A stretch of DNA of 42,602 nt from Cecembia lonarensis LW9 (GCF_000298295.1 NZ_AMGM01000034.1:1-42602); one strand, 5' to 3'; counted from the stretch's first letter, positions 8,363-16,927 are shown. Made by a program: numbers and translations. Notes: generated by a model from the sequence alone, not told the origin.

Positions 8363-9423
8363 ACAGATTAAAGCAACTCTTCGGGAAATTTGGAATGGTA
8401 TTCTTGTTACTGTTTTTTATCAGCGCCTGTATGGACGATAATCCACCAATTCCATTAGGAGAATTTGAAAAAGGGGTATTGATTATGAATGAAGGAGCTT
8501 TTGGTGCCAATGATGGTGAGGTGTTTCATTATGATCCTTCCTCAGGTGAAATCAAGGCAAATATTTTTGAAAGCAAGAATGGAAGACCCTTCGCAGGGCT
8601 ATTACAAGATATGGTTGCAGCAGAAGGTAGGTTGTATCTGGTTGCCAATACAGGAAAAGTAGAGATCGTGGATCCTAGGGATTTTGCCAGTATGGGAGCT
8701 GTAAGTTCGGGATTGGATATCAGTCGGTCCATAGTTGCAGCCAATGAGAAATTATACATTTCAGATTGGGGGCCTTATGATGCCAATTTCAATAGCCCAG
8801 ACTCTTACATAGCAGTTGTAGAAAGCCTTAATGGAGGTGAAATCAGCCAAAAAATCCCGGTATCCAGTAGACCGGAAGGCATGTTTATGGTTGGAAATCA
8901 GCTATTGGTTGCCTGCACTGCAGGTCAGAAACTGGATGTGATTTCCCTGAATACCGATGAAAAAACCAAGTCATTGGAAGTAGCAGGAAGGCCAACTGGG
9001 TTTTTTGAGGCAGAAGGGAGGCTATATTTGTTTGCTAGAGATGGCGAAAATGTGTTTTTCCATGAAATCAATAAGTCCAGTGTAGAAGTTATAGGAACAG
9101 TCACTGTTAACTTACCATTATCAACTTCTAATTTTGCCCTGATGGGTAATGGTGAAATGTTGATCATAACTTCAACGGGTTGGCCGGATTATAATGATGC
9201 CATTGCTAGGGTAAGCCTCAGTAACGGACAGGTATTGAATGCCTCTGTTTTTACTGGTTCTGGGCTTTATGGGATCGGTTTCCATAAAGATCGGGGAGAA
9301 ATTTATGTGACGGATAATAATGGTTTCCAAGGTAATGGCACAGTGATAATTCTAAATAAGGAAGGTCAACAGCAAAAAACCTTTGTAGCGGGACGGGGGC
9401 CTTCAGGTTTTAAATTCAATTAA
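8359..9423 (+). CDS. Surface lipoprotein, beta-propeller (BtuG-like, DUF5074/YncE)
   Basis: This 354-residue lipoprotein has a signal peptide ending in ISAC (Cys24) followed by MDD, an acidic start compatible with Bacteroidota surface export. The body is built of repeats of the form GxLYLVAN, EKLYISDWG, NQLLVACT, GRLYLFARD and GEIYVTDNN, as expected for blades of a YncE-like beta-propeller. In Bacteroides the lipoprotein BtuG, also a propeller, sits on BtuB and captures cobalamin with extreme affinity. Position (coupled to btuB by an ATGA overlap, under a cobalamin riboswitch) and fold make this a likely functional counterpart. Direct binding is inferred, not shown. Confidence 0.82.
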   Translation: MNRLKQLFGKFGMVFLLLFFISACMDDNPPIPLGEFEKGVLIMNEGAFGANDGEVFHYDPSSGEIKANIFESKNGRPFAGLLQDMVAAEGRLYLVANTGKVEIVDPRDFASMGAVSSGLDISRSIVAANEKLYISDWGPYDANFNSPDSYIAVVESLNGGEISQKIPVSSRPEGMFMVGNQLLVACTAGQKLDVISLNTDEKTKSLEVAGRPTGFFEAEGRLYLFARDGENVFFHEINKSSVEVIGTVTVNLPLSTSNFALMGNGEMLIITSTGWPDYNDAIARVSLSNGQVLNASVFTGSGLYGIGFHKDRGEIYVTDNNGFQGNGTVIILNKEGQQQKTFVAGRGPSGFKFN

Positions 9424-9443
9424 GGTTTAAACCATAGTAACAG

Positions 9444-10157
9444 ATGAAACGGATAATTCCTATTTCATTGGCCTGGTTGGGGGGAAAAGATTCAGCCTAT
9501 GCCCTGTACCACCTGAATATGACTCGTGGCTATCAAGTTGTTCGTCTGCACACCACATTTGGTGAAGAGACAAAAAGGGTGGGACTGCATGGTATCGATG
9601 AATCTTTGATTCAAAAACAGGCAAGTCTGCTCGGTCTTCCTTTGTATAGTATTTATTATCCAGCGAGTGGGGACAATCAGGCTTATGAAAAAGCCATGGC
9701 AGAATATTTAGAACAGCTTAAGCTTGAAGGGATTTTTCATCTTGCCTACGGAGACATCTTCTTGGAGGACCTCAAGCAGTATAGGGAAAAGCAATTGGAG
9801 AAAGCAGGTGTTCAGCCTGTTTTCCCGCTTTGGGGAAGAAATACGCTTCAATTGATCAATGAATTCATCCAATTGGGGTTTATGACAGCGATCTGTGCAG
9901 CAGACGCCGATAAGGTCGGTGAAGGCTGGTTGGGAAAGGTATTGGATAAAGAATTTCTAGACGCTTTGCCCCCTTCTGTAGATCCCTGTGGAGAACATGG
10001 GGAGTTCCATACTTTTTGTTTTGATGGCCCCATTTTTTCAGAAAAAGTACCCATTGAAATGGGTGATACCTTGAAGAAAAGTTATTCTTTTAAGGATAAT
10101 AAAGGTAAGATACACAGCAAACAATTTTGGTTTAAAAACATTAAGCTGATAGATTAG
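9444..10157 (+). CDS. DUF71/COG2102 PP-loop ATPase, predicted B12 salvage
   Basis: This 237-residue cytoplasmic enzyme belongs to the ATP_bind_4 family usually named diphthine-ammonia ligase. It has the PP-loop WLGGKDSAYAL near the N terminus (GGKDS about 15-19) and the family's GEHGEFHTF motif near residue 185. Bacteria lack diphthamide, so the eukaryotic function cannot apply. A published comparative-genomics study of DUF71/COG2102 predicted that a bacterial subgroup works in B12 salvage. The gene fits that subgroup: it starts 20 bases after the BtuG-like gene inside a riboswitch-controlled operon. The likely chemistry is an ATP-dependent amidation, but the substrate is unknown. Confidence 0.85.
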   Translation: MKRIIPISLAWLGGKDSAYALYHLNMTRGYQVVRLHTTFGEETKRVGLHGIDESLIQKQASLLGLPLYSIYYPASGDNQAYEKAMAEYLEQLKLEGIFHLAYGDIFLEDLKQYREKQLEKAGVQPVFPLWGRNTLQLINEFIQLGFMTAICAADADKVGEGWLGKVLDKEFLDALPPSVDPCGEHGEFHTFCFDGPIFSEKVPIEMGDTLKKSYSFKDNKGKIHSKQFWFKNIKLID

Positions 10158-10212
10158 CATTTAGTAGTGCCTCTTCTTTATTGTCAAAATCTAATGGTTA
10201 AATCGCAGAAAG

Positions 10213-10950
10213 ATGTCAAATAATGCCTTATATATCGTAACCGGTTCAAGTAAAGGGATAGGACAAGCCTTGGTACAACAACTTCTGGAGAATCCGGATA
10301 ATCAGGTTATCGGAGTAGCCAGATCCCAAGAAGCGTTGCCTCATCCTAGGTTCCAAGCCATAACCATAGACCTTTCCAATTTTCAGGAAATTTTGGACCA
10401 TATCAATGGAATATTTCCGGAGGGGGACTTTTGGAAAGTGGTCCTGGTCAACAATGCGGGATGGATAGGGGAGATTGAGCATTTGGGGAAGATGTCACCG
10501 GAAAGTATATATAAGACTTTTGTCCTGAATACCATTGCGCCCACCCTATTGATGAATGCCTTTATCAAAAAATATGGGGATCAAAAAGATAAGCAGAGGC
10601 TTATCATAAATATAAGTTCTGGAGCGGCAAAGAAAGCCGTTGATGGATGGGCCTGCTATTCTTCTTCCAAAGCGGCCATTAATATGCTGAGCGAAGCAGC
10701 AGCTCTTGAGGCGGAGTTGGATGAAACCGGAATAAGGGTATTTTCTGTGGCACCTGGGGTGGTAGATACGGCTATGCAGTCTGATATTCGTGCGGCTGAC
10801 AAGAAAGCGTTTTCCTTATTGGATAAATTTGTAGGCCTAAAGGAAAACCAACAACTCAGTACGCCGGAGTATTCTGCTTCAAAACTTATTGAATTGATGG
10901 ATAAGCCCAATAAATTTCCTGCAGTTTTGCAGGATGTAAGGGAATATTGA
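10213..10950 (+). CDS. Short-chain dehydrogenase/reductase (sepiapterin reductase-like)
   Basis: This 245-residue NAD(P)-dependent SDR has the cofactor motif TGSSKGIG (about 11-18), NNAG in the fourth strand region, a catalytic Ser in INISSG, and the YSSSK catalytic pair (Tyr, Lys). The N-terminal arrangement and the PGVVDTAMQ segment resemble the sepiapterin/benzil reductase-like group. The substrate cannot be read from sequence. It starts 55 bases after the DUF71 gene on the same strand, so it may be the last gene of the cobalamin operon or have its own promoter. I saw no strong box in the gap. Confidence 0.85.
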   Translation: MSNNALYIVTGSSKGIGQALVQQLLENPDNQVIGVARSQEALPHPRFQAITIDLSNFQEILDHINGIFPEGDFWKVVLVNNAGWIGEIEHLGKMSPESIYKTFVLNTIAPTLLMNAFIKKYGDQKDKQRLIINISSGAAKKAVDGWACYSSSKAAINMLSEAAALEAELDETGIRVFSVAPGVVDTAMQSDIRAADKKAFSLLDKFVGLKENQQLSTPEYSASKLIELMDKPNKFPAVLQDVREY

Positions 10951-11300
10951 TTTTCATAGCTGTTACAAATTAAAGATTTAAAAAAATAAATGTTGCGCTG
11001 CCGAACAGTTAAGGTCCGCTACCATTGACAGAACTTCACGCCCGTCACCCTGACGAAGGAAGGGTCTCCCAAAATATGGGGGATCCTTCATCCTTCCCGC
11101 TTAGCGGGACAGGCTGTTCCTCGGATTCAGGATGAGGGTGGGGAATGTCATTACCTTTCTGTAAATGCCAAATTTTAAAAACTCAGCATGACGCGTAATT
11201 TTGTCATTACCCTTTCTGTATTTTTTCCAAAATGTTAAAAACTCAGGATGACGGATCAAGTGACGTCATTGCCTTTCTGTAAATAACAAATTTTAAATGT
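10951..11300. other. Gene-free convergent intergenic stretch
   Basis: These 350 bases lie between the stops of the convergent SDR and histidine phosphatase genes. No ORF of interest or RNA gene is visible. About three quarters of it (11040-11298) is repeat-type DNA with hairpins and three tandem degenerate units, listed separately. The first 90 bases are AT-rich and featureless. Confidence 0.7.
11040..11298. repeat. Composite palindromic/tandem repeat block
   Basis: The left part has a 12-bp hairpin with two G-T wobbles (11059-11070 with 11078-11089) and a perfect TCCCGC-TTA-GCGGGA hairpin (11095-11109). The right part has three degenerate direct units starting at 11147, 11203 and 11265. Full units begin GTCATT(A)CC and end CTCAGNATGAC, so each is bounded by GTCAT/ATGAC inverted ends and is 46-50 bases long. 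The third is truncated. The style resembles dispersed intergenic repeats of Bacteroidota genomes. It holds no transposase and may act as a bidirectional transcription end. Confidence 0.7.
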
Positions 11301-11792
11301 TTATCCGATTTTTTTGGGATAATCAAAGAACCAGACCTTAGCTTTTTTGGGGCTGATTTCTGACCAGTTTTCAATGTCCAATTTGAAGCCAAACTGTCCT
11401 GAAGTGGGCAGGTTGTCTATTGCTCCTCCCAGATGATGGATCAGCTCGTTGAATCCAGGGTTGTGTCCAAAAATAAACAATGTATCGATAGCTTTCTTTG
11501 TTTTTTTGACCTCATTGAGAATACTGTTCACTGAAGCATGATAAAGCTTTTCTGTAAACGCTATATTATTTTTTGGGAAGTGGAGGTTCTCAGCGGTAAT
11601 AAGAGCGGTACTTTTAGCGCGTTCTGCATCTGATGAAAGCATGGCATCCGGGTAAATTTCTTTCTTTTTCAATCTTTGGGCCATTCGAGGAGCATCACGG
11701 TAGCCCCTTTCTGCTAAAGGTCTCACATGATCATTCAAAAAAGGATCATCCCAGGAGGATTTGGCATGTCTGATTATCACTAGCTTCTTCAT
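11301..11792 (-). CDS. Histidine phosphatase family protein (SixA-like)
   Basis: This is a 163-residue single-domain protein of the phosphoglycerate mutase-like superfamily. The catalytic RHA motif is at residues 8-10 (IIRHAKSSWDD), and the second conserved His is in FGHNPGFNEL (about 110), with the SDAERAKSTA segment between them. Size and motifs match SixA-type phosphohistidine phosphatases, which dephosphorylate histidine on signalling or PTS proteins. The physiological target here is unknown. An exact -7 box (TAATTTTG on minus, 11806-11813) stands 13 bases upstream of the start. Confidence 0.88.
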   Translation of the reverse strand: MKKLVIIRHAKSSWDDPFLNDHVRPLAERGYRDAPRMAQRLKKKEIYPDAMLSSDAERAKSTALITAENLHFPKNNIAFTEKLYHASVNSILNEVKKTKKAIDTLFIFGHNPGFNELIHHLGGAIDNLPTSGQFGFKLDIENWSEISPKKAKVWFFDYPKKIG

Positions 11793-11805
11793 TTTAGCAA
11801 TTTAA

Positions 11806-11813
11806 CAAAATTA
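11806..11813 (-). promoter_or_regulatory. Predicted -7 box for histidine phosphatase gene
   Basis: The minus strand reads TAATTTTG, an exact TAnnTTTG match, 13 bases before the ATG. No -33 TTG is apparent, so this rests on one element only. Confidence 0.4.
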
Positions 11814-11881
11814 TTTTTTGTTTTTTAAGGAAGTATATTTACATTTAAAATACATTTAACCACATAATTCTAATATTTATC

Positions 11882-12076
11882 ATGCTTACCGGAACAGTTA
11901 AATTCTACAATGATGCCAAGGGATTCGGATTTATAGTTGATGACGAGTCACAAAGCGATGTTTTTGTCCATGCCACTGGCTTAGTAGACAAAGTAGCCCA
12001 GAATGACAAAGTAACCTATGAAGTAAAGGATGGGAAAAAAGGCCCAAATGCTATAAATGTTAAAAAGTTACAGTAA
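11882..12076 (+). CDS. Cold-shock domain protein (CspA family)
   Basis: This 64-residue single cold-shock domain binds single-stranded RNA or DNA as a chaperone. RNP1 is KGFGFI (13-18) and RNP2 is VFVH (27-30), both intact. The length is typical of bacterial CspA proteins. It stands alone between divergent and convergent neighbours, with an AT-rich leader (TATATTTA near 11838 is a weak -7 candidate) and a strong hairpin terminator after the stop. Confidence 0.95.
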   Translation: MLTGTVKFYNDAKGFGFIVDDESQSDVFVHATGLVDKVAQNDKVTYEVKDGKKGPNAINVKKLQ

Positions 12077-12096
12077 TAGTATTTATTCAGGTTATT

Positions 12097-12124
12097 AAAA
12101 AAGGCCCTTGAGTGGGCTTTTTTA
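12097..12124. terminator. Bidirectional Rho-independent terminator
   Basis: GCCC (12104-12107) and GGGC (12114-12117) pair around a short loop, flanked by an A run on the left and a T run on the right, so it can work in both directions. It lies between the convergent cold-shock and amidohydrolase genes and touches the stop of the latter. Confidence 0.8.
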
Positions 12125-13498
12125 TTTTCTTATATTCTTTTTCTCGATCCGGTTCAATTCGGACTGAAGTTTTTCTTGATTTATCCATTGACCACGTAGC
12201 ATTACACCACTTATGTTTCTCAATTGATTTAAATCTTCCAAGGGATTTCCTCTGAGTAGGACAAAATCTGCTGATGCATTTTTTTCAAGAACTCCAAAAT
12301 CACCCTCCTGGTCAAAATAGCGTGCAACATTTCTCGAACCGGATCTCAAAATATCCAAGGGTCTCATTCCAGCATCGTGCATGGATTTAATTTCATTATG
12401 AATAGAAAAACCCGGCACATTGAATACCTGAGGAGAGTCAGAACTCAATAGGATTGGTACATCTGCATCATATAGCGTTTTTAATAGCATCTGTCGGAAT
12501 TCAAGGTATGGTTTGACATTTTCTTCTTTAAGTACACCTTGGTTTTCCAATAATTTTTTCTGATTTACCCATTGTTGTACCTGAATTCCCGGCATGTATT
12601 TCATATCCTCTTCCAATCTGAATTCATCGGCAGGTATATATCCGAAAAATCTTTCAAATAACGTAAGTGTCGGGGCTATCCAAGCTTTTGTATCTAGGGT
12701 AAGTTGAACCAATTGAGGAAGTTTGCTTAAGTCTGCTTCTTGTACTAAAAGCATGCTGAAAGGACCTGCAATTTGTGGGTCTAAACGTGATTTGTCGACA
12801 ATGAGAGCCTCAATATAGCCATCAATATGTTCTACAGAATGGTATCCATTATTTAGGGAATTTTCAAGCCCTACATCAAGGGAAACATGCCCTCCAAATT
12901 TAATCCCTACCTCTTTGGCAGTATTGGCTATGGCGAGGAAACGGGGCATATCCAATCCAGGATGGAGCTTCAAGTGGTCAAATCCCGCTTGATGTTGTTC
13001 CTTGACCATTTTAGCACCTATTTCCGGTGATTCAACAGACGAACCGTTAAGAGATGGGCCGGCTGCAAAGATTCTTGGGCCAGTTATTTCACCTATTTCG
13101 ATTCTCTTCTTTAATTCCAAATGAGATGGGTGGCCTATCATTCCCCTTACATTCAAGATCCCATTGGCTAAATAAAGCCACATCACATCTTCGATGTAGG
13201 AAAAATCATTGGTATCCGTTGTAGGTATATGGGAATGCATCTCTGCGAGTCCTGGGAAAACATAGCCACCCATACCATCAATAGATACGAGTTCTCTCAA
13301 TCCAACAGGAATATTGCTTTTTGGATAGAAATCAATGATCAGACCATCCTTGATATGTATGGTTTGATCTTTTTTTACCGATGTATCATCCAAGGTGAGG
13401 ATATGGACATTTTTCACCAGTAGTTCTTGGGCTTTCAACCCTGTGGACAGGAAAAACACCAAAATTGTAAGGGATATCATCGTGTTGAATGTTCTCAT
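12122..13498 (-). CDS. Exported metal-dependent amidohydrolase
   Basis: This 458-residue protein has a signal peptide (about 1-23, ending LKA). It belongs to the amidohydrolase superfamily, in the imidazolonepropionase-like group: the first metal-binding HxH is MHSHIP (His88, His90), later ligands include the histidines in GGHVSLD and VEHIDGY, and the conserved Asp is in LLSSDSPQ. The C-terminal NPLEDL segment is typical of periplasmic members. These enzymes hydrolyse peptides or cyclic amides, and the substrate here is unknown. Its ATG overlaps the stop of the gluconokinase-6PGDH gene (ATGA), so the two are co-translated, though no metabolic link is obvious. Confidence 0.87.
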   Translation of the reverse strand: MRTFNTMISLTILVFFLSTGLKAQELLVKNVHILTLDDTSVKKDQTIHIKDGLIIDFYPKSNIPVGLRELVSIDGMGGYVFPGLAEMHSHIPTTDTNDFSYIEDVMWLYLANGILNVRGMIGHPSHLELKKRIEIGEITGPRIFAAGPSLNGSSVESPEIGAKMVKEQHQAGFDHLKLHPGLDMPRFLAIANTAKEVGIKFGGHVSLDVGLENSLNNGYHSVEHIDGYIEALIVDKSRLDPQIAGPFSMLLVQEADLSKLPQLVQLTLDTKAWIAPTLTLFERFFGYIPADEFRLEEDMKYMPGIQVQQWVNQKKLLENQGVLKEENVKPYLEFRQMLLKTLYDADVPILLSSDSPQVFNVPGFSIHNEIKSMHDAGMRPLDILRSGSRNVARYFDQEGDFGVLEKNASADFVLLRGNPLEDLNQLRNISGVMLRGQWINQEKLQSELNRIEKKNIRK

Positions 13499-15417
13499 AT
13501 GGTGCGGGATTTATTTTTCAAAGAAAGCCAATCTGTATGAACAGGAAGTTCTTGAGGATCATCTTTTCGGATATATGTATGGGCGCCGAAATAGTCTCTT
13601 TGGGCCTGAATAAGATTTGCTGAGGAGTTTTCGGTAATCCGGCCTAATAAGTAATTCAACCCGGCAGACATGGAAGGTAATGGGAAATCATGCTGTAAGC
13701 CCAAACCAACCATGTAGGCAAGGTCCGGTTTCCATTCTTTGATTTTTCCCATCATGGCTCGATCCTCTATAATACTTGGGCTATTTTTGAAAAGTGTAGC
13801 CAACTCTTCCATCAAACTGGAACGAATGATACAGCCATTGGTCCAGACTCTGGCAATTTCTGAAAAATTTAATTCCCAATCCAAAGCTTTTGACACTTCC
13901 TGCATCAAATGAAATCCTGTTTCGTGATTGATGATTCTGGAAAGTGCATAAGCATTTTTTAGATGGTCTAATAGCAGTACTTTGTCTTCAGCAAAAGCCC
14001 CAAAGCGGTGATTATATAACTTTGCAAACCTTGTCCTATCTGATTTATTAGCTGATAATTGTCGCGCAGTCACAGCCTCAAAGAGTGCACTATAGGGAAT
14101 TTGAAATTTAAGGGCAGTAGAGATAGACCAAGTTCCAGTACCTTTTTGTTTGGCTTGATCTAGAATAAGATCCAATAAGAATTCATCATTTTCTTTAGTT
14201 TCAAGTATGTCGATTGTAATTTCCAACAAGAAGCTTCTCAGTCCACTGGATAGCCAACCTTTCAATACCTTTGCGGCGTCCTGAGGACTCAGCTTTAATC
14301 CAAAACGGAGTAGATGTACCGTTTCTGCGATAACTTGCATCTCGGCATATTCAATGCTATTGTGCACCATTTTAACAAAATGACCTGCTCCATCAGGTCC
14401 CACATAAGTAACGCAAGCTTTACCTTGGGCATCTTTAGCAGCAATTTTTTGAAAATAAGGATGCAGCATTTTATATGCTTTTTGATGGCCTCCAGGCATC
14501 AGCGAAGGGCCTTTTCTCGCCCCTTCTTCACCACCTGAAACACCCATAGGTAGAAAAGCAATGCCTTTTTCAGTAAGTTCTTGAACTCTTTTGTTAGAAT
14601 CTTCATAGAATGAATTGCCACCATCTATAAGGATATCCCCTTCTTTTAAAAATGGCAACAATTGATCGATTTGCTGGTCAATGGACTTCCCTGCCGGAAT
14701 CATCAATAGGATTTTTTTTGGACTTTTAATATCAGCTAAGAAATCATCCAGCTTATCAAAGCCTTTAAGTAATGGAAATCCTTTGTTGGAACTGGCGAAG
14801 TCACTTGCGACATGCTCTTCCTTTCCAGGCACATGTCTATTGTAGACGGCTACAGGAATGCCTTTCTCAACAAAATTCAAAGCAAGACTTTTCCCCATTA
14901 CCCCCATGCCGATTATGCCAATATGTGAGGGTGCTTGAGTGGTATGCATATAGTCAAATATTATTTTTGCCATCTCCTCTGGGCTATTGTTGATGTCCAA
15001 ATGAAGCCCATATGCCGGCTGTTCCCAGGTTTCTAATTGAGAGTCAAGGAGTCCGGGTGGCATGTAGTGATTTTTTCGCTTTTTCAATCTTTCTTCCAGG
15101 ATCAACCGCTCTCCCTGAAGATGTATCCAGTAAATTTCAGGAATGGATTGAAGGATTTGCCTGTAACTTTCCTTCAATGCGGAGCATGCCAAGACAGCAC
15201 CTCCACCTCTCTCCCAGTCTTGTATTTTTTCCGCCAAATGCTCGAGCCAAGGTATTCGGTCATGGTCACTGAGGGGGATACCCTGGGACATTTTTTCCAC
15301 ATTTTTACCAGGGTGAAAGTCATCTGCATCAAAAAAAGGCAGATGGGTTTTTTCTGAAAGGAGCGTGCCAATGGTAGTTTTACCACTTCCTGAAACACCT
15401 GTTACGATAAATATCAT
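13495..15417 (-). CDS. gnd: Gluconokinase / 6-phosphogluconate dehydrogenase fusion
   Basis: One 640-residue frame joins two consecutive pentose phosphate enzymes. Residues 1-160 are a GntK-type gluconokinase: Walker A GVSGSGKTT (7-15), DADDFHP, SDHDRIPWL and the ACSALKESYR segment. Residues 166-640 are a decarboxylating 6-phosphogluconate dehydrogenase: the NADP-binding GMGVMG region (170-175), GVSGGEEGARKGPSLMPGG, the catalytic Lys and His in HFVKMVHNSIEY, and a C-terminal RDYFGAHTYIR. It would turn gluconate into 6-phosphogluconate and then ribulose 5-phosphate. No stop or start lies at the junction, and both halves look intact. Small differences from the classical motifs (HNSIEYAEMQ instead of HNGIEYGDMQ) are visible. 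Confidence 0.93.
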   Translation of the reverse strand: MIFIVTGVSGSGKTTIGTLLSEKTHLPFFDADDFHPGKNVEKMSQGIPLSDHDRIPWLEHLAEKIQDWERGGGAVLACSALKESYRQILQSIPEIYWIHLQGERLILEERLKKRKNHYMPPGLLDSQLETWEQPAYGLHLDINNSPEEMAKIIFDYMHTTQAPSHIGIIGMGVMGKSLALNFVEKGIPVAVYNRHVPGKEEHVASDFASSNKGFPLLKGFDKLDDFLADIKSPKKILLMIPAGKSIDQQIDQLLPFLKEGDILIDGGNSFYEDSNKRVQELTEKGIAFLPMGVSGGEEGARKGPSLMPGGHQKAYKMLHPYFQKIAAKDAQGKACVTYVGPDGAGHFVKMVHNSIEYAEMQVIAETVHLLRFGLKLSPQDAAKVLKGWLSSGLRSFLLEITIDILETKENDEFLLDLILDQAKQKGTGTWSISTALKFQIPYSALFEAVTARQLSANKSDRTRFAKLYNHRFGAFAEDKVLLLDHLKNAYALSRIINHETGFHLMQEVSKALDWELNFSEIARVWTNGCIIRSSLMEELATLFKNSPSIIEDRAMMGKIKEWKPDLAYMVGLGLQHDFPLPSMSAGLNYLLGRITENSSANLIQAQRDYFGAHTYIRKDDPQELPVHTDWLSLKNKSRTI

Positions 15418-15460
15418 GTTCTAAGTTAAGAAAATTAATTATTTTCACCTTGCTATCTTT

Positions 15461-16927
15461 ATGGTTATGGATCCCCAAATAGGAATTGAATCAGCTCATT
15501 TTTACTCAAAAAAAGTTGGAGACTTACATTATCGGGGCCTACTGATTTGCAACGGTCAAAGTACGGTATTTCAAGTAGCGGCTTTAATGGCAAAAGAAAA
15601 GGTTTCCTGTGCCTTTATAGGAGGTTCAGAGGGTGAAATTGAAGGCTTTGTTACTGATATTATACTCAGAGACCGCGTCTTGGCAAAAAACCTCAAGCCT
15701 GGTATTGCAGTCAGGGAAATCATGGATACGGGTATTTTTCATATTGAAAAAAACGCACTTTTATACGAGGCACTGCTACAGATGTTTCAAGCCAAAATCA
15801 GGTACCTGTTGGTGAAAGAGGACAACCATTTTGTTGGTTGGATCAGTAGAAATAAGATTTTAACAGAGCAGTATCAAGGCCCTTTTATTTTTATACAATC
15901 TTTAAAGCAGGCATTGGATGTGGAGGAGTTAAAGCAAAAATGGCGTATAGTGCCATTGATGGTACACCAATTGGTGGAAAAGGGTATCCGTGCCTCCATT
16001 ATCAATCAAATTGTTTCGGCTGTGACCGATACGATTACACAGCGGGTAATAGAAATTCAGTTTGATCAAATGGGGCAAGCACCGGCAAATTTTGTATTTA
16101 TTGTTTTGGGTTCAGAAGGAAGGGGAGAGCAGACTTTAAAGACAGACCAGGACAACGCCATCATCTATGAGGATAAAGCCAATGAAAAAAGAGAACTTGT
16201 CCGTGCTTATTTTCTTGAGTTTGCGGAAAAGGTATCCACCGAATTAAATGACATAGGCATTGATTTTTGCAAAGGGGACTTTATGGCCAAAAACCCAAAA
16301 TGGACCCACTCGCTTTCCCACTGGAAAAGAAATTATGAAAATTGGATTCAGCAATCTACTACTGAGACCATGATGAAATATGCTACATTTTTTGATTGTA
16401 GGGCTATTTTTGGGGATTATGATTTGTGGGAAGAGCTAAAGTTGTTTATGGGGCAGCAACTCTTGAATCCAACAGAGAAATTCTTTATGAATTTAGGGTG
16501 GAACGCCCTTCAATACGAGCCTCCGTTGACTTTTTTTAAACGCAACATCAAAACTTTTAAAATTGACGGAGAAGAGCATTTCAATATAAAAAAAGCCATG
16601 ACCCCAATAGTAGATTTAACCAGGGCTTTTGCATTGAAGCATAGGATTTTTGAAACCAATACAGGAAAACGAATGGAAGCTTTACGGGATCTGGGCATAT
16701 TTTCAGAAAAAGAAACCAAAGAACTCTCACATGCCTACTATTACCTCATGTCATTAAGGTTAGAAAAGCAGGCACTTCAAATCATTGAAAAGGGTCAAAG
16801 ACCAGTCAATTATGTTGCAATCAATCAGCTTACAAAAGTTCAGGTTGTAACTTTGCTAGAAATATTTAAAGTAATTAAGGAGTTTCAGCTTAAGATTAAA
16901 ATTGAATTCACAAAAAATATATTTTAA
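15461..16927 (+). CDS. CBS-domain DUF294 nucleotidyltransferase
   Basis: This 488-residue cytoplasmic protein starts with a tandem CBS pair (about 30-135) that would bind adenylates. A GlnD-like nucleotidyltransferase domain follows, with GSEGRGEQ (217-224) and TDQDNA (228-233), the latter carrying the paired acidic metal ligands. The rest is the helical DUF294 substrate-binding region (about 335-485). Many relatives carry an N-terminal cyclic-nucleotide domain and are longer, but here that domain is missing and the CBS pair comes nearly first. The target of nucleotidyl transfer is unknown. A second in-frame ATG is at 15467. The gene is divergent from the gluconokinase fusion. Confidence 0.87.
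   Translation: MVMDPQIGIESAHFYSKKVGDLHYRGLLICNGQSTVFQVAALMAKEKVSCAFIGGSEGEIEGFVTDIILRDRVLAKNLKPGIAVREIMDTGIFHIEKNALLYEALLQMFQAKIRYLLVKEDNHFVGWISRNKILTEQYQGPFIFIQSLKQALDVEELKQKWRIVPLMVHQLVEKGIRASIINQIVSAVTDTITQRVIEIQFDQMGQAPANFVFIVLGSEGRGEQTLKTDQDNAIIYEDKANEKRELVRAYFLEFAEKVSTELNDIGIDFCKGDFMAKNPKWTHSLSHWKRNYENWIQQSTTETMMKYATFFDCRAIFGDYDLWEELKLFMGQQLLNPTEKFFMNLGWNALQYEPPLTFFKRNIKTFKIDGEEHFNIKKAMTPIVDLTRAFALKHRIFETNTGKRMEALRDLGIFSEKETKELSHAYYYLMSLRLEKQALQIIEKGQRPVNYVAINQLTKVQVVTLLEIFKVIKEFQLKIKIEFTKNIF

Noticed and set aside
10951-11300. CRISPR-like array
   Set aside because: The units are degenerate, of unequal period and without spacer/repeat structure, and no cas gene is present.
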